Shown here: piece by piece, positions 6,894 to 29,089 of the stretch
How positions within the stretch are numbered: position 1 is the stretch's first letter
How the letters are laid out: each line of letters opens with the position of its first letter
Assembly: GCA_943787445.1 (NCBI GenBank)
Contig: CALSML010000019.1
Span: 1 to 64,000 of the forward strand
From: an uncultured Alphaproteobacteria bacterium
GTDB taxonomy: Bacteria > Pseudomonadota > Alphaproteobacteria > UBA6615
Direction of reading: 5' to 3'
Length of the DNA: 64,000 nt
Notes under the pieces: model-generated
What the model was told of the DNA's origin: nothing
The model's database searches: none
What the model saw: only the letters and a program-made list of their open reading frames with translations
Translations under genes and position numbers: made by a program

Positions 6894-7610
6894 ATGGCAA
6901 AGACCGGTAAACGCCTGAACAGCGCCTATGAAGGCATCGATCGTGAGCAGGATTATGCTCTGAGCGAGGCTGTTTCGAAGGTCAAGGATGCGGCAAAGGC
7001 CAAGTTCGATGAGACCATCGAGGTTGTTCTGAATCTGAATGTTGATCCGCGTCATTCCGACCAGATGATCCGTGGCGTCGTGAATCTGCCCCATGGCACT
7101 GGCAATACGATACGTGTTGCTGTGTTCGCCAAGGACGCCAAGGCAGACGAAGCCCGCGAAGCTGGTGCTGACCTGGTTGGCGCCGAAGATCTGGCCGAAG
7201 CTATTCAGAAGGGCGAAATGGATTTCGACCGCTGCATTGCAACGCCCGACATGATGCCGATTGTTGGCCGTCTGGGTAAAGTTCTGGGCCCACGTGGTCT
7301 GATGCCCAATCCCAAGCTTGGTACCGTGACCCCCGATGTCGCCGCTGCCGTAACCGCGGCCAAGGCCGGCCAGGTTGAGTATCGTACCGAGAAGGCAGGG
7401 ATCATCCATGCCGGTGTCGGCAAGGCCAGCTTCAGCGAGGAGCAGATTCTTGAAAACGTCAAGACGCTGTTGGACGCAGTCCTGAAAGCCAAGCCGCAGT
7501 CGATCAAGGGTAGTTACATGAAGCGCGCCACGCTGACCTCGACCATGGGTCCTGGCGTTCGGTTTGATATGAACGACCTGACCGGGTCGGCACATGACGC
7601 CGCTGAGTAG
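6894..7610 (+). CDS. rplA: 50S ribosomal protein L1
   Basis: Encodes 238 residues, forming the mobile L1 stalk. The signature [15 protein letters not shown] is present, as is the N-terminal [18 protein letters not shown]. In many bacteria L1 also represses translation of the rplK-rplA mRNA. It is followed by a 272-bp leader before rplJ. Confidence 0.97.
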   Translation: MAKTGKRLNSAYEGIDREQDYALSEAVSKVKDAAKAKFDETIEVVLNLNVDPRHSDQMIRGVVNLPHGTGNTIRVAVFAKDAKADEAREAGADLVGAEDLAEAIQKGEMDFDRCIATPDMMPIVGRLGKVLGPRGLMPNPKLGTVTPDVAAAVTAAKAGQVEYRTEKAGIIHAGVGKASFSEEQILENVKTLLDAVLKAKPQSIKGSYMKRATLTSTMGPGVRFDMNDLTGSAHDAAE

Positions 7611-7882
7611 GCTGCGTATCAGGATTTTCGCATGCGGTGTTGTGCCGCTGTGAAAGTACCTGTCCGAGACTGCAGGCGCCCTGCGTAGGTTGATTCAGGG
7701 GCTTAAGTGCCAGAAGAGGCAGACCTGCATAGACGGGAGAAGACGCGAACAGACCCGATGGTTTGTTCGTGACGCTCCTGGGACAGGAAGGAGCGGTTTT
7801 AGGTCATTCTGACCTAGAGCTAAATTGCAACGGTGCGGATGGTCGATTCGTTCGGCGCGCACCAAGTTTGCGGAGACGGTAA
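7611..7882 (+). promoter_or_regulatory. Leader before rplJ, probable L10 autoregulatory RNA
   Basis: A 272-bp gap with several possible stems. One example is TAGGTCA-TTC-TGACCTA at 7800-7816. The L10(L12)4 complex binds such leaders in many bacteria and represses rplJL. The position and length fit, but I did not match the full consensus fold. No clear promoter hexamers were seen. Confidence 0.45.
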
Positions 7883-8401
7883 GTGGACCGAGCTAGAAAA
7901 GAAGAGCTGGTCACCGAACTCAATCAGTCTTTTGGGGAGGCATCGCTTGTCGTTGTCACCCAGCAGTCTGGGATGACGGTTGCGGAGAGTACAGAACTCC
8001 GTAGTCGTATGCGTGAGGCCGGTGCTGGCTACAAAGTGACCAAGAACAGGCTCGCGAAACTCGCTCTTGCGGGAACGACGTATGAACCGATTTCTGATCT
8101 GTTCAATGGTCCGACCGCGATCGCGTATTCTGCCGACCCAGTGGCGGCGGCGCGCGTAGCAGTCAACTATTCGAAGGAAAACGACAAACTGGTCGTGATC
8201 GGGGGCGCCATGGGCGACACCCTGCTCGACGAGAATGCCGTGAAGGCGCTTGCGTCCCTTCCTTCACTCGACGAGCTACGTGGCAAGTTGGTGGGGATGT
8301 TGAATACCCCTGCGACCAGAGTCGCCGGTGTACTTCAGGCACCCGCCGGTCAGCTTGCACGCGTTCTTGGCGTATATGCCAATCAGGGCGAGCCTGCGTA
8401 G
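7883..8401 (+). CDS. rplJ: 50S ribosomal protein L10
   Basis: Encodes 172 residues and starts at GTG 7883 with GGAG upstream. The N-terminal rRNA-binding domain is typical ([22 protein letters not shown].., [13 protein letters not shown]). The C-terminal helix that binds L7/L12 dimers follows after [16 protein letters not shown]. It anchors the L7/L12 stalk and is cotranscribed with rplL, 58 bp downstream. Confidence 0.96.
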   Translation: MDRARKEELVTELNQSFGEASLVVVTQQSGMTVAESTELRSRMREAGAGYKVTKNRLAKLALAGTTYEPISDLFNGPTAIAYSADPVAAARVAVNYSKENDKLVVIGGAMGDTLLDENAVKALASLPSLDELRGKLVGMLNTPATRVAGVLQAPAGQLARVLGVYANQGEPA

Positions 8402-8459
8402 GCCGGTCCGAATTGCGGACATCCAATCAAGTCTCTTAAGAGTCTCAGGAGTAAGAAAA

Positions 8460-8834
8460 ATGGCAGACCTAGAAAAAATTGCTGAAGATCTCAGCGCATT
8501 GAGTGTTATTGAAGCCGCGGAGCTTTCGAAGATGCTGGAAGAAAAATGGGGCGTGAGCGCCGCGGCACCGGTTGCGGTGGCGGGTGCTGCTCCGGCTGAT
8601 TCCGGTGGCGCCGCTGAGGAACAGTCGGAATTCGACGTGATCCTCGCATCTGCAGGTGACAAGAAAATCAACGTCATCAAGGAAGTCCGGACCATCACCG
8701 GTCTGGGCCTCAAGGAAGCCAAGGACCTTGTCGAAGGTGCACCGAAACCTGTGAAGGAAGGTGTCGACAAGGCCGAAGCTGATGAGTTGAAGGCAAAACT
8801 GGAAGAGGCGGGCGCGACCGTCGAGCTCAAGTAG
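8460..8834 (+). CDS. rplL: 50S ribosomal protein L7/L12
   Basis: Encodes 124 residues from the ATG at 8460, after an AGGAG site; the frame also extends upstream without similarity. The N-terminal dimerisation helix pair ([20 protein letters not shown]) is followed by an Ala/Pro/Gly hinge and the C-terminal factor-binding domain ([20 protein letters not shown]). It recruits translation GTPases. Confidence 0.97.
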   Translation: MADLEKIAEDLSALSVIEAAELSKMLEEKWGVSAAAPVAVAGAAPADSGGAAEEQSEFDVILASAGDKKINVIKEVRTITGLGLKEAKDLVEGAPKPVKEGVDKAEADELKAKLEEAGATVELK

Positions 8835-8846
8835 CTTTCCAGTTAC

Positions 8847-8946
8847 GAGGATCGGCGGGGATGGTTCATCGAACACCATCCCCGCCGGCATCCTCGGATC
8901 GCCGAAAGCCCGGAAAGACAGGCGGTCGACAATCCGAGGATGCCGG
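8847..8946 (+). promoter_or_regulatory. Competing hairpins between rplL and rpoB
   Basis: A perfect 12-bp stem pairs CGGCGGGGATGG (8853-8864) with CCATCCCCGCCG (8876-8887) and extends by GAGGAT/ATCCTC (8847-8852 with 8890-8895, 2-base bulge). The right side, CCGGCATCCTCGGAT (8885-8899), can instead pair perfectly over 15 bases with ATCCGAGGATGCCGG (8932-8946). The two folds exclude each other. Neither is followed by a T-run, so this is not a simple terminator. In E. coli this gap holds an attenuator and an RNase III site. The role here is inferred. Confidence 0.7.
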
Positions 8947-9033
8947 AATGGGATTACCCCGATCTGGATGTTCGATTTGAAGTGACCCGTTTTGTCGTGG
9001 GCATGGTCCCACGGTGATGAAGAGAGGCAATTT

Positions 9034-13208
<4,175 letters not shown>

Positions 13209-13267
13209 ATGACGCGCCGCACTGACTTGATTCTGAATGCGAACAAACCCCTACCGGGAGCAGGTAA

Positions 13268-17627
<4,360 letters not shown>

Positions 17628-17654
17628 CATATTCAGACAAGTTCTGAGTGAGAG

Positions 17655-17687
17655 CGCCACGCCCGTTAGTTCGGGCGTGGCGTTTTT
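17655..17687 (+). terminator. Rho-independent terminator after rpoC
   Basis: Perfect 11-bp stem CGCCACGCCCG (17655-17665) with CGGGCGTGGCG (17672-17682), a 6-base loop, then TTTTT (17683-17687). It ends the rplJL-rpoBC unit 27 bp after the rpoC stop. Confidence 0.92.
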
Positions 17688-17811
17688 CGTTCCGAAGGGA
17701 TTTTTTTTGCGTAATTATGTTGCGCAAGAGCTCGTTGTTGCGCGGAATTATTGCGTTCCGCCGCGTATTCAATTTATCGCCCAACTGCCCGTAATTTATG
17801 GGATTTCCCGG

Positions 17812-17840
17812 TTGACGCCTATAGGGGCCATGAGTAGTAT
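17812..17840 (+). promoter_or_regulatory. Promoter of the rpsL-rpsG-fusA-tufB (str) operon
   Basis: TTGACG at 17812-17817, exact 17-bp spacer, TAGTAT at 17835-17840. The AT-rich run before it (about 17700-17800, including T8 near 17701) could be an UP element. It implies a 5' UTR of about 180 bases before rpsL. The rest of the 399-bp gap 17628-18026 holds the rpoC terminator and no gene. Confidence 0.75.
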
Positions 17841-18026
17841 CCGCGCGCCTGAACGGGGTTGGTAGTAGACGAGCGCAGTCTAAACACAGCCTCAGGCATC
17901 ACGAACCAAATGCGCACACGCCACGAGCTGGCGAAAAAGCCTCGCAGGGCAGGACTGTAGTCTGTCCCTTTATTGCTTTGTGTAGATGGTTCGAATGTGA
18001 ATGACGGGAAGTTGTAAGGAAGCCAT

Positions 18027-18399
18027 ATGCCAACGATTAACCAGCTGATCCGCAAGCCGCGCAAGGCTCCGATCAAGCGAAACAAGGTTCCGGCGCTCGA
18101 AGCGTGCCCGCAGAAGCGCGGCGTATGTACTCGCGTCTACACGACGACACCGAAGAAGCCGAACTCGGCCCTGCGGAAGGTGGCTCGTGTGCGCCTTACC
18201 AATGGCTTTGAGGTTACGAGCTACATCCCGGGTGAGGGTCATAACCTCCAGGAGCATTCGGTTGTCATGATCCGCGGCGGTCGCGTCAAGGATCTTGCCG
18301 GGTGTTCGTTATCACATTATCCGCGGCACACTCGATACGCAGGGTGTGTCTGACCGTCGCCAGCGCCGTTCGAAATACGGCGCGAAGCGGCCCAAGTAG
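18027..18399 (+). CDS. rpsL: 30S ribosomal protein S12, one frameshift
   Basis: Starts [13 protein letters not shown] and carries [13 protein letters not shown] (decoding-site Lys) and GGRVKDL. At about 18293 the DNA reads GATCTTGCC where the frame needs GATCTGCC, one extra T. After this the correct frame resumes ([21 protein letters not shown]) to TAG 18397-18399. Full length is about 124 residues. S12 guards decoding accuracy and is the streptomycin target region. Confidence 0.95.
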
Positions 18400-18414
18400 C
18401 GGAGGAGCAGAGAT

Positions 18415-18880
<466 letters not shown>

Positions 18881-18912
18881 TGGTTAGAGAGCTTCCGAGA
18901 AGAGATTCAGAC

Positions 18913-20986
<2,074 letters not shown>

Positions 20987-21054
20987 CCGCCACAGGCAGC
21001 ACGTATTGGTCGCTGGCGATTGGTCGTGCAGCGGCATCAGACGGAGAACAGGTT

Positions 21055-22235
<1,181 letters not shown>

Positions 22236-22255
22236 AGTAGTAAATCAGAGTTCGG

Positions 22256-22273
22256 CGGTTCCATTTGGAACCG
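22256..22273 (+). promoter_or_regulatory. Hairpin in the leader of rpsJ
   Basis: CGGTTCC (22256-22262), loop ATTT, GGAACCG (22267-22273), 21 bp after tufB and 25 bp before rpsJ. It is followed by a T-poor stretch, so a strong terminator is unlikely. It may be a weak attenuator or a processing site. Function is not established. Confidence 0.35.
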
Positions 22274-22298
22274 TCGTTCGCTTTAACGGGACACCGCA

Positions 22299-22607
22299 AT
22301 GGACAGTCAACATATACGGATCAGGCTCAAAGCTTTCGATCACCGCGTGCTCGATCAGTCGGCAAGCGAGATCGTGGTCACGGCCAAACGAACCGGTGCA
22401 GAAGTTCGCGGACCGATCCCGCTGCCGACGCGTATTGAGAAATTCACGGTTCTTCGTTCACCTCATGTGAACAAGAAGGCGCGTGAGCAGTTTGAGATAC
22501 GTACCCATAAACGTCTGCTCGATATCATCGACCCGACTCCGCAAACCGTTGACGCGCTTATGAAGCTCGACCTTGCGGCCGGTGTCGACGTGGAAATCAA
22601 GCTGTAA
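22299..22607 (+). CDS. rpsJ: 30S ribosomal protein S10
   Basis: Encodes 102 residues. Typical segments are [40 protein letters not shown] and [17 protein letters not shown] (key residues of the tRNA-side loop and rRNA tail). S10 also serves as NusE in antitermination, so it links to nusG upstream. First gene of the S10 cluster, with only a 63-bp gap from tufB. Confidence 0.97.
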   Translation: MDSQHIRIRLKAFDHRVLDQSASEIVVTAKRTGAEVRGPIPLPTRIEKFTVLRSPHVNKKAREQFEIRTHKRLLDIIDPTPQTVDALMKLDLAAGVDVEIKL

Positions 22608-22616
22608 GAGGTCGAG

Positions 22617-23408
22617 ATGCGAACCGGCGTCATTGCACAGAAACTGGGTATGACCCGTGTCTTCGACGACACAGGGAATCATATTCCGGTCACAGTACTT
22701 AAGCTCGATGGTTGTGATGTTGTTGATCAGCGCACAATGGATCGTGATGGCTACACCGCATTGCAGCTTGGCACGGGGGCCGCGAAGCCCAAGCGTGTGA
22801 GCAAGGCGATGCGCGGACACTTTGCCAAAGCGAAGGTTGAGCCGCGTCGCAAGATCGTGGAATTCCGCGTCTCTGACGATGCCCTGATCGATGTCGGAAC
22901 CCGGATTGAGGCAGGTCACTTTGTGTCCGGTCAGTATGTCGATGTGACGGGCACTTCGATCGGTAAGGGTTTTGCCGGCGCTATGAAGCGTCACAACTTC
23001 AGCGGCCTGCGCGCCACGCATGGTGTGTCGATCTCTCATCGTAGTCACGGTTCGACCGGCCAGTGCCAGGACCCCGGCAAGGTGTTTAAGGGCAAGAAGA
23101 TGGCCGGTCATATGGGCGCAGAACGGGTGACCACCCAGAACCTGCGTGTTGTGAACACGGATGGTGATGAGGGTTTGATCCTGATCGAGGGTGCGGTGCC
23201 GGGTTCCAAGGGCGGCTATGTCCTGGTGCGCGATGCCGTCAAGAAGGCGCTTCCCGAGGATGCGCCGTTCCCGACGGTCTTGGCCGAAGAGGCACCTGTC
23301 GAAGAAGAAGCACCTGCTGAAAAAGCCGCGGTCGAAGAGGCCGCCTCTGACAACACTCCGGACGAATCGCCTGCAGGCGTCGCCGAAGCTACGGATTCGA
23401 AGGACTGA
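22617..23408 (+). CDS. rplC: 50S ribosomal protein L3 with acidic C-terminal tail
   Basis: Encodes 263 residues. Core L3 (1 to about 215) includes [18 protein letters not shown], the loop near [24 protein letters not shown] that reaches the peptidyl-transferase centre, and [18 protein letters not shown]. Residues 222-263 are an extra tail rich in Glu, Ala and Pro, longer than in most bacteria. It binds the 3' end of 23S rRNA and starts 50S assembly. Confidence 0.97.
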   Translation: MRTGVIAQKLGMTRVFDDTGNHIPVTVLKLDGCDVVDQRTMDRDGYTALQLGTGAAKPKRVSKAMRGHFAKAKVEPRRKIVEFRVSDDALIDVGTRIEAGHFVSGQYVDVTGTSIGKGFAGAMKRHNFSGLRATHGVSISHRSHGSTGQCQDPGKVFKGKKMAGHMGAERVTTQNLRVVNTDGDEGLILIEGAVPGSKGGYVLVRDAVKKALPEDAPFPTVLAEEAPVEEEAPAEKAAVEEAASDNTPDESPAGVAEATDSKD

Positions 23409-23412
23409 GGCG

Positions 23413-24033
23413 ATGAAGCTTAAGGTCATCAATCTCGACAACAAGGACGTCGGCGAGATAGATCTCGACGACAGCATCTTTGCTGCGCCTGTCCGCAAGG
23501 ATCTGCTGGCGCGGATGGTCAACTATCAACTCGCGAAGCGACGCCAGGGTACGCACAAGACAAAGACCCGCGGCGAAATCAACGGTTCGACAGCGCGCCC
23601 TTGGCGTCAAAAGGGAACCGGCCGTGCGCGTGCCGGTGACCGGAAGGCCGGACACTGGCGTGGTGGTCAGACCACATTCGGCCCGTTGCCGCGCGATCAT
23701 GGTTTCGACATGCCCAAGAAGGTGCGCAAGCTCGCGCTGAAGACGGCTTTGTCTTCGAAGCAGGCGGACGGAAAGCTCGTTGTTCTCGACGCAGCATCTG
23801 CCGAAGGTCCTAAGACGAAGGCCGTGGCCGTGCAGCTCAAGGCGATGGGGCTGTCTTCGGCGCTGATCGTTGATGGTGCGGATATCGACCGGAACTTCCA
23901 GCTGGCAGCGCGCAATATTCCCGGCGTGGATGTGTTGCCGCAATTGGGTGCGAATGTCTTTGATATCCTGCGTCGCGACACGCTTGTGCTGACCAAGTCA
24001 GCCGTTGAACAGTTGCAGGAGCGCCTCCGATGA
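23413..24033 (+). CDS. rplD: 50S ribosomal protein L4
   Basis: Encodes 206 residues from ATG 23413, 4 bp after rplC. The exit-tunnel loop is visible: [35 protein letters not shown] and [10 protein letters not shown]. In gammaproteobacteria L4 represses the S10 operon. The last 4 bases overlap rplW (ATGA). Confidence 0.97.
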   Translation: MKLKVINLDNKDVGEIDLDDSIFAAPVRKDLLARMVNYQLAKRRQGTHKTKTRGEINGSTARPWRQKGTGRARAGDRKAGHWRGGQTTFGPLPRDHGFDMPKKVRKLALKTALSSKQADGKLVVLDAASAEGPKTKAVAVQLKAMGLSSALIVDGADIDRNFQLAARNIPGVDVLPQLGANVFDILRRDTLVLTKSAVEQLQERLR

Positions 24034-24359
24034 GCAGCAATCGCAAACCGCGCGGACGCATCGAGGTTTCCGCCGAACGTATGTATGAGATTGTCCGCTC
24101 TCCGGTTATCACCGAGAAGGCAACGATGGTCTCCGAGCACAATCAGGTGGTTTTCCGTGTGCCGGTCGATGCGACCAAGCCGGAAATTCGCGCCGCGGTC
24201 GAAGGCCTGTTCAAGGTCAAGGTCGTGGGTGTGAACACCCTCCTGCAAAAGGGCAAGACGAAACGTTGGAAAGGCCGTCCGGGCCGTCGCAACGACGTCA
24301 AAAAGGCCGTGGTTCGTCTCGCCGATGGCGACTCGATCGATATCACGACCGGCGTATAG
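24030..24359 (+). CDS. rplW: 50S ribosomal protein L23
   Basis: Encodes 109 residues. After a basic 17-residue N-terminal extension ([16 protein letters not shown]) comes the L23 core: [39 protein letters not shown] and KVVGVNTL. It forms the docking site for trigger factor and SRP at the tunnel exit. It overlaps rplD by 4 bases, which suggests translational coupling. Confidence 0.96.
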   Translation: MSSNRKPRGRIEVSAERMYEIVRSPVITEKATMVSEHNQVVFRVPVDATKPEIRAAVEGLFKVKVVGVNTLLQKGKTKRWKGRPGRRNDVKKAVVRLADGDSIDITTGV

Positions 24360-24368
24360 AGGTTCGAA

Positions 24369-25193
24369 ATGGCACTGAAGCAGTACAAACCGAACACTCC
24401 AGGTCAGCGCGGGCTCGTTCTCGTTGACCGGTCGGAACTTTGGAAGGGAGACCCTGAAAAGTCTCTCACCGAAGGCCTGACCAAGAAGGGTGGACGTAAC
24501 AACACCGGTCGCATCACCGCGCGCCGTCGTGGCGGCGGGCACAAGCGTCTTTATCGTCATGTCGATTTCAAGCGTCAGAAGTATGATGTGCCGGCAACCG
24601 TCGAGCGGATCGAGTATGATCCCAATCGCACAGCCTTTATTGCGCTGATCGCCTATGAAGATGGCGAGAAGAGCTACATTCTGGCGCCGCAACGTCTCAG
24701 TGTCGGTGATACCGTGATTGCTGGCGAGCGGACAGATGTGAAGCCGGGCAATGCGATGCCACTTCGTTCGATCCCGATTGGTACGATTATTCACAATGTC
24801 GAGCTCAAGGCCGGCGCTGGCGGGAAGATGGCGCGTGCCGCTGGAACCTATGTGCAGCTCGTTGGCCGTGACCGTGGCTACGGGCTTTTGAAGCTGACAT
24901 CCGGTGAGGTTCGCATGGTCCGTCAGGAATGCATGGCGACCATCGGAGCTGTGTCCAATCCGGACCAGGGAAATATCAAACTCGGTAAAGCCGGACGTAA
25001 GCGTTGGCTGGGCAAGCGCCCGGCGGTTCGCGGCGTTGCAATGAACCCGGTTGATCATCCGCATGGCGGTGGTGAAGGCCGTACATCCGGTGGTCGCCAT
25101 CCAGTTAGCCCTTGGGGCAAGCCAACGAAGGGTAAGCGTACCCGGTCGAACAAAAAGACCGATTCGCTGATCATTCGTCGGCGCGCGAAGTAG
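24369..25193 (+). CDS. rplB: 50S ribosomal protein L2
   Basis: Encodes 274 residues. The signature [19 protein letters not shown] carries the conserved His near the peptidyl-transferase centre. It also shows the N-terminal [19 protein letters not shown] and C-terminal [12 protein letters not shown]. Needed for subunit joining and peptide-bond formation. Gap to rplW is 9 bp. Confidence 0.98.
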   Translation: MALKQYKPNTPGQRGLVLVDRSELWKGDPEKSLTEGLTKKGGRNNTGRITARRRGGGHKRLYRHVDFKRQKYDVPATVERIEYDPNRTAFIALIAYEDGEKSYILAPQRLSVGDTVIAGERTDVKPGNAMPLRSIPIGTIIHNVELKAGAGGKMARAAGTYVQLVGRDRGYGLLKLTSGEVRMVRQECMATIGAVSNPDQGNIKLGKAGRKRWLGKRPAVRGVAMNPVDHPHGGGEGRTSGGRHPVSPWGKPTKGKRTRSNKKTDSLIIRRRAK

Positions 25194-25205
25194 AGGAGAG
25201 CGGCA

Positions 25206-25484
25206 GTGGCACGTTCTGTATGGAAAGGTCCTTTTGTCGACAGCTACCTGCTCAAGAAAGCAGAAGTTGCGCGCGCATCCGGACGTAATGATGTGATTAA
25301 AACCTGGTCGCGGCGCTCAACCATTCTTCCGCAGTTCGTCGGAATTACGTTTGGTGTCTACAACGGGCACAAGTTTGTTCCTGTTCTCGTGACCGAAAAC
25401 ATGGTCGGGCAGAAGTTTGGTGAGTTCTCACCGACCCGCACCTATTTCGGCCATACAGCAGATCGCAAGGCGAGGCGGGGCTAG
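25206..25484 (+). CDS. rpsS: 30S ribosomal protein S19
   Basis: Encodes 92 residues from GTG 25206 (GGAGAG upstream). Core: [32 protein letters not shown] and [20 protein letters not shown]. It sits in the 30S head with S13. Only 2 bp separate it from rplV. Confidence 0.97.
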   Translation: MARSVWKGPFVDSYLLKKAEVARASGRNDVIKTWSRRSTILPQFVGITFGVYNGHKFVPVLVTENMVGQKFGEFSPTRTYFGHTADRKARRG

Positions 25485-25486
25485 TT

Positions 25487-25864
25487 ATGGGCAAGAAATC
25501 CGCAACCCGGAGCCTGGCCGATACCGAAGCACGCGCGATCATTCGCAATCTTCGGATCAGCCCGCAGAAGCTCAACCTGATTGCCGAGCAAATCCGCGGC
25601 AAGCCGGTGCAGAAGGCTTTGATGGATCTGGAATTTTCGCGTCGCCGTATTTCGGACGCGGTGAAAACCGGTCTGGAAAGTGCGATCGCCAATGCCGAGA
25701 ATAATCATCAGCTTGACGTCGATCGGCTGGTGGTTGCAGAGGCAACCGTGGGCAAAGCATTCGTCATGAAGCGCTGGCGCGCTCGTGCACGTGGTCGCGT
25801 CGCGCGCATTCACAAGCCGTTCAGCCAGATCACGCTCGTCGTACGCGAGCAGGAAGAGGCATAA
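25487..25864 (+). CDS. rplV: 50S ribosomal protein L22
   Basis: Encodes 125 residues. Shows [40 protein letters not shown] and the tunnel beta-hairpin [20 protein letters not shown]. It lines the exit tunnel and is a site of macrolide resistance changes in other bacteria. Two bp before rpsC. Confidence 0.97.
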   Translation: MGKKSATRSLADTEARAIIRNLRISPQKLNLIAEQIRGKPVQKALMDLEFSRRRISDAVKTGLESAIANAENNHQLDVDRLVVAEATVGKAFVMKRWRARARGRVARIHKPFSQITLVVREQEEA

Positions 25865-25866
25865 GC

Positions 25867-26559
25867 ATGGGTCAGAAAATCAATCCGATCGGGCTTCGTC
25901 TCGGTATCAACCGAACCTGGGATTCCCGCTGGTTCGCCGATGGCGCTGCCTATGGTGATCTGCTTCTGGAAGATCTCGAGCTTCGCAAGATGCTGGAGAA
26001 GCGTCTCGCCGGTGCCGGCGTCAGCCGTATCATCATTGAACGCCCGGCCAAGAAGGCCCGCATCACAATTCATTCGGCACGTCCGGGTGTGGTGATCGGT
26101 AAAAAAGGTGCCGATATCGAAAAGCTTCGCAGTGAGGTGGCCTCGATGACCGGATCCGAGGTGAGCCTGAACATCGTTGAAGTCCGCAAGCCGGAAATCG
26201 ACGCTGCTCTGGTGGCAGAGAATATTGCACAGCAGCTGGAGCGCCGGGTCGGTTTTCGTCGCGCCATGAAGCGCGCGGTGCAGAGTGCGATGCGTCTGGG
26301 CGCACAGGGTGTGCGTGTGATGTGTGGTGGGCGTTTGGGCGGCGCGGAAATTGCGCGGACCGAGCAGTATCACGAGGGCAGTGTCCCGTTGCATACGCTG
26401 CGTGCGGATGTGCAGTACGGCACGGCGACAGCTCAGACCACCTATGGCGCCTGTGGCGTAAAGGTCTGGATCTATCGCGGTGACATTATGGAACATGATC
26501 CGATGGCACAGGACCGTCGGATCGAAGAACAGCAATCGGGCGGGATGCCGGCGCGTTAG
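25867..26559 (+). CDS. rpsC: 30S ribosomal protein S3
   Basis: Encodes 230 residues. The KH domain carries the GxxG loop in [14 protein letters not shown]. The C-terminal domain includes [22 protein letters not shown] and [10 protein letters not shown]. It is part of the mRNA entry helicase. The N-terminus [20 protein letters not shown] is canonical. Confidence 0.98.
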   Translation: MGQKINPIGLRLGINRTWDSRWFADGAAYGDLLLEDLELRKMLEKRLAGAGVSRIIIERPAKKARITIHSARPGVVIGKKGADIEKLRSEVASMTGSEVSLNIVEVRKPEIDAALVAENIAQQLERRVGFRRAMKRAVQSAMRLGAQGVRVMCGGRLGGAEIARTEQYHEGSVPLHTLRADVQYGTATAQTTYGACGVKVWIYRGDIMEHDPMAQDRRIEEQQSGGMPAR

Positions 26560-26580
26560 GCGCCGCTCGGAGGTAAGGTC

Positions 26581-26994
26581 ATGTTAAGTCCGAAACGAAC
26601 TAAATATCGTAAGCAGCACAAGGGTCGGCTGCACGGCGTTGCCCAGTCAGGCACGTCACTCAACTTCGGCTCGTATGGCATGAAGGCGGTTACGCCGGCT
26701 CGTGTCACCGCCCGCCAGATTGAGGCCGCCCGCCGTGCCATGACGCGTCATATGCGTCGTGCCGGTCGTGTCTGGATTCGTATTTTCCCCGATGTTCCTG
26801 TCAGCCAGAAGCCGGCTGAAGTGCGGATGGGTAAAGGTAAGGGTACGCCTGAATATTGGATGGTCCGCGTAAAGCCGGGTCGTGTGATGTTCGAAATCGA
26901 CGGTGTTCCCGAGAATGTTGCGCGCGAAGCTTTTGAATTGGCCGCAGCTAAGCTTCCGCTTCAAACGCGCGTTGTTTCGCGCGAGGTGAGATAA
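26581..26994 (+). CDS. rplP: 50S ribosomal protein L16
   Basis: Encodes 137 residues. Starts [16 protein letters not shown] and contains [20 protein letters not shown], the loop that contacts A-site tRNA, then [20 protein letters not shown]. One of the late 50S assembly proteins. Gap to rpsC is 21 bp. Confidence 0.97.
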   Translation: MLSPKRTKYRKQHKGRLHGVAQSGTSLNFGSYGMKAVTPARVTARQIEAARRAMTRHMRRAGRVWIRIFPDVPVSQKPAEVRMGKGKGTPEYWMVRVKPGRVMFEIDGVPENVAREAFELAAAKLPLQTRVVSREVR

Positions 26995-26999
26995 GAGCC

Positions 27000-27194
27000 A
27001 TGAAACCGGTCGATATCCGCGCCAAGAGCGAAGACGAATTGCGCGATCAGTTGCGTGATCTGAAGAAAGAGGCGTTCAACCTGCGCTTCCAGCAAGCCAG
27101 TGGGCAGCTTGAGAACACATCTCGTGTTCGTGACGTCCGCCGAGACATTGCTCGGGTGCAGACAATCCTCAGCGAGCGCCGTACGGCGCAATAA
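27000..27194 (+). CDS. rpmC: 50S ribosomal protein L29
   Basis: Encodes 64 residues, two antiparallel helices. Typical [40 protein letters not shown] and IARVQTIL. Located beside L23 at the tunnel exit. Confidence 0.96.
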   Translation: MKPVDIRAKSEDELRDQLRDLKKEAFNLRFQQASGQLENTSRVRDVRRDIARVQTILSERRTAQ

Positions 27195-27216
27195 CGAGCG
27201 TACAGGAGTTAACAGG

Positions 27217-27456
27217 ATGCCGCGACGGGTACTCATCGGCACAGTGGTGAGCAACAAGATGGAGAAGTCGGTGACCGTACAGGTCGATCGCCGGGTGAAA
27301 CATCCGCTCTACAAGAAATTCATGACCCAATCCAAGAAGATTGCGGCGCATGACGAAACCAACACGCTTGAGATAGGCGATCAGGTCCGCATTCGTGAAT
27401 GTCGCCCGATTTCCAAGAGCAAGCGGTTTGAAGTTATCGAAAAGGTCGACGCCTAG
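27217..27456 (+). CDS. rpsQ: 30S ribosomal protein S17
   Basis: Encodes 79 residues from ATG 27217, which follows an AGGAG site; the upstream extension of the frame overlaps rpmC and is not used. OB-fold pattern: LIGTVVSNKMEKSVTVQVDR, HPLYKKF and GDQVRIRECRPISKSKRF. A primary 16S rRNA binder. Confidence 0.96.
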   Translation: MPRRVLIGTVVSNKMEKSVTVQVDRRVKHPLYKKFMTQSKKIAAHDETNTLEIGDQVRIRECRPISKSKRFEVIEKVDA

Positions 27457-27492
27457 AGCTTTGCGCTTTGGGTTTTTGAAGGACAGAAGCTT

Positions 27493-27861
27493 ATGATTCA
27501 GATGCAGACCAACCTGGAAGTCGCTGACAATAGCGGCGCGCGCCGGGTGCAGTGCATCAAGGTGCTGGGTGGTTCCAAGCGCATGACAGCCGGTGTTGGC
27601 GATGTCATCGTCGTTTCCATTAAGGAAGCGATCCCGCGTGGCCGAGTGAAGAAGGGTGAAATTCATCGTGCCGTCATCGTGCGCACGAAGAAGGACATTT
27701 CTCGTTCGGATGGAAGCACGATCCGCTTTGACAGTAATGCAGCAGTATTGATCAACCCGCAGGGCGAGCCGATCGGAACCCGGATCTTCGGACCGGTGAC
27801 CCGTGAGCTGCGTGCCCGCCGGTACATGAAGATCATCTCGCTGGCGCCGGAGGTTCTGTGA
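27493..27861 (+). CDS. rplN: 50S ribosomal protein L14
   Basis: Encodes 122 residues, full length. Typical [20 protein letters not shown], the conserved [19 protein letters not shown] and [13 protein letters not shown]. It lies at the subunit interface near the factor-binding site. Stop TGA overlaps the ATG of rplX by one base. Confidence 0.97.
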   Translation: MIQMQTNLEVADNSGARRVQCIKVLGGSKRMTAGVGDVIVVSIKEAIPRGRVKKGEIHRAVIVRTKKDISRSDGSTIRFDSNAAVLINPQGEPIGTRIFGPVTRELRARRYMKIISLAPEVL

Positions 27862-28193
27862 TGGCGACGAATGCGAAAACCAAAATGCGTATCAAGAAGG
27901 GCGACCAGGTTGTTGTCCTGATGGGACGTGAAAAGGGCAAGTCGGGCGAGGTTCTTCGCGTTGATCTCGAGCGCAACCGCGTTCTGGTTCAGGGTGTGAA
28001 TATGGTGAAACGCCATGAACGCGCCACCCAGACTTCGCCTGGTGGCATCAATCAGTACGAAGCGATGTTGCACGCATCGAATGTGTCACTGATCGACCCG
28101 GAAACAAGCAAACCGACCCGTGTCGGCTACAAGACGCTCGATGATGGCCGCAAGGTTCGCTTTGCCAAGCGATCCGGCGAAGTCATTGATTGA
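27861..28193 (+). CDS. rplX: 50S ribosomal protein L24
   Basis: Encodes 110 residues from ATG 27861 (TGATG junction with rplN; a GTG at 27858 is also in frame). KOW motif [20 protein letters not shown], then [19 protein letters not shown]. Assembly initiator of the 50S subunit. Confidence 0.96.
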   Translation: MATNAKTKMRIKKGDQVVVLMGREKGKSGEVLRVDLERNRVLVQGVNMVKRHERATQTSPGGINQYEAMLHASNVSLIDPETSKPTRVGYKTLDDGRKVRFAKRSGEVID

Positions 28194-28203
28194 TAGGTGA
28201 GAG

Positions 28204-28746
28204 ATGACTACGCGATTGGCAGAACATTACGAAAGCACCGTGAAGCCGAAGCTCAAAGAGCATTTCGACTACACGAATGACCTCGCGATTCCGCGTCTGG
28301 ACAAGATTGTCCTGAACATGGGGCTCGGCGAGGCCGCGACGGATTCCAAGAAAGTCGACACGGCGACCAATGAGATGGCGCGTATTGCCGGCCAGGCACC
28401 TGTTGTCACACGGGCCAAGACTTCGGTCGCCAACTTCAAGTTGCGCGAAGGCATGCCGATCGGTTGCAAGGTGACCTTGCGCCGGGAACGGATGTTTGAA
28501 TTCCTCGACCGTCTGGTAACCATTGCCTTGCCGCGTGTTCGCGATTTCCGTGGTTTGCGTACAACCAGCTTTGACGGGCGTGGCAATTATTCAATGGGCT
28601 TGCGGGAGCAGATTGTGTTTCCGGAAATCAACTATGACGAAATTGACGACATCCGCGGCATGGATGTGATCATTTGCACGACGGCGAATACGGATGATGA
28701 AGCCCGCGAGTTGCTGCGCGCTTTTGAATTTCCGTTCCGCGATTAA
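28204..28746 (+). CDS. rplE: 50S ribosomal protein L5
   Basis: Encodes 180 residues. Shows [43 protein letters not shown] and [18 protein letters not shown]. It binds 5S rRNA and forms bridge B1b to S13. Confidence 0.97.
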   Translation: MTTRLAEHYESTVKPKLKEHFDYTNDLAIPRLDKIVLNMGLGEAATDSKKVDTATNEMARIAGQAPVVTRAKTSVANFKLREGMPIGCKVTLRRERMFEFLDRLVTIALPRVRDFRGLRTTSFDGRGNYSMGLREQIVFPEINYDEIDDIRGMDVIICTTANTDDEARELLRAFEFPFRD

Positions 28747-28770
28747 ACGTCGGTCAGGAGACAAGACGAC

Positions 28771-29076
28771 ATGGCTAAACAAAGTGCGATTCAGAAGAAT
28801 AAGCGGCGCCAGAAACTGGTTCTCCAGTTTGCCGAAAAGCGCGCTGCGCTGAAGGCGATTGCGAAAGATTCCTCGCGTCAGCCCGAAGAGCGTTTTGCGG
28901 CGCGTATGAAGCTGGCGAAACTGCCGCGCAATTCTTCGAAGACCCGAATTCGCAATCGTTGTGAAGTGACGGGCCGGCCTCGCGGATATTATCGCAAGTT
29001 CCGGATGTCGCGCCTCGCGCTTCGCGAGCTTGGTTCGAATGGCCTGATTCCAGGTCTCTTGAAGTCAAGCTGGTAG
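28771..29076 (+). CDS. rpsN: 30S ribosomal protein S14, zinc-free type
   Basis: Encodes 101 residues, the long form without the CxxC..CxxC zinc site; only one Cys lies in [20 protein letters not shown]. Late assembly protein of the 30S head. Position between rplE and rpsH is canonical. Confidence 0.97.
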   Translation: MAKQSAIQKNKRRQKLVLQFAEKRAALKAIAKDSSRQPEERFAARMKLAKLPRNSSKTRIRNRCEVTGRPRGYYRKFRMSRLALRELGSNGLIPGLLKSSW

Positions 29077-29089
29077 AGGGAACGCGATC

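Noticed and set aside
8853..8899. The rplL-rpoB hairpin as a plain Rho-independent terminator
   Set aside because: Very stable stem but the following bases are GATCGCCG, with no T-run, and rpoB must be transcribed through it.
23697..25100. A 467-residue open frame antisense to rplD, rplW and rplB
   Set aside because: It crosses three certain ribosomal genes on the other strand, so a shadow.
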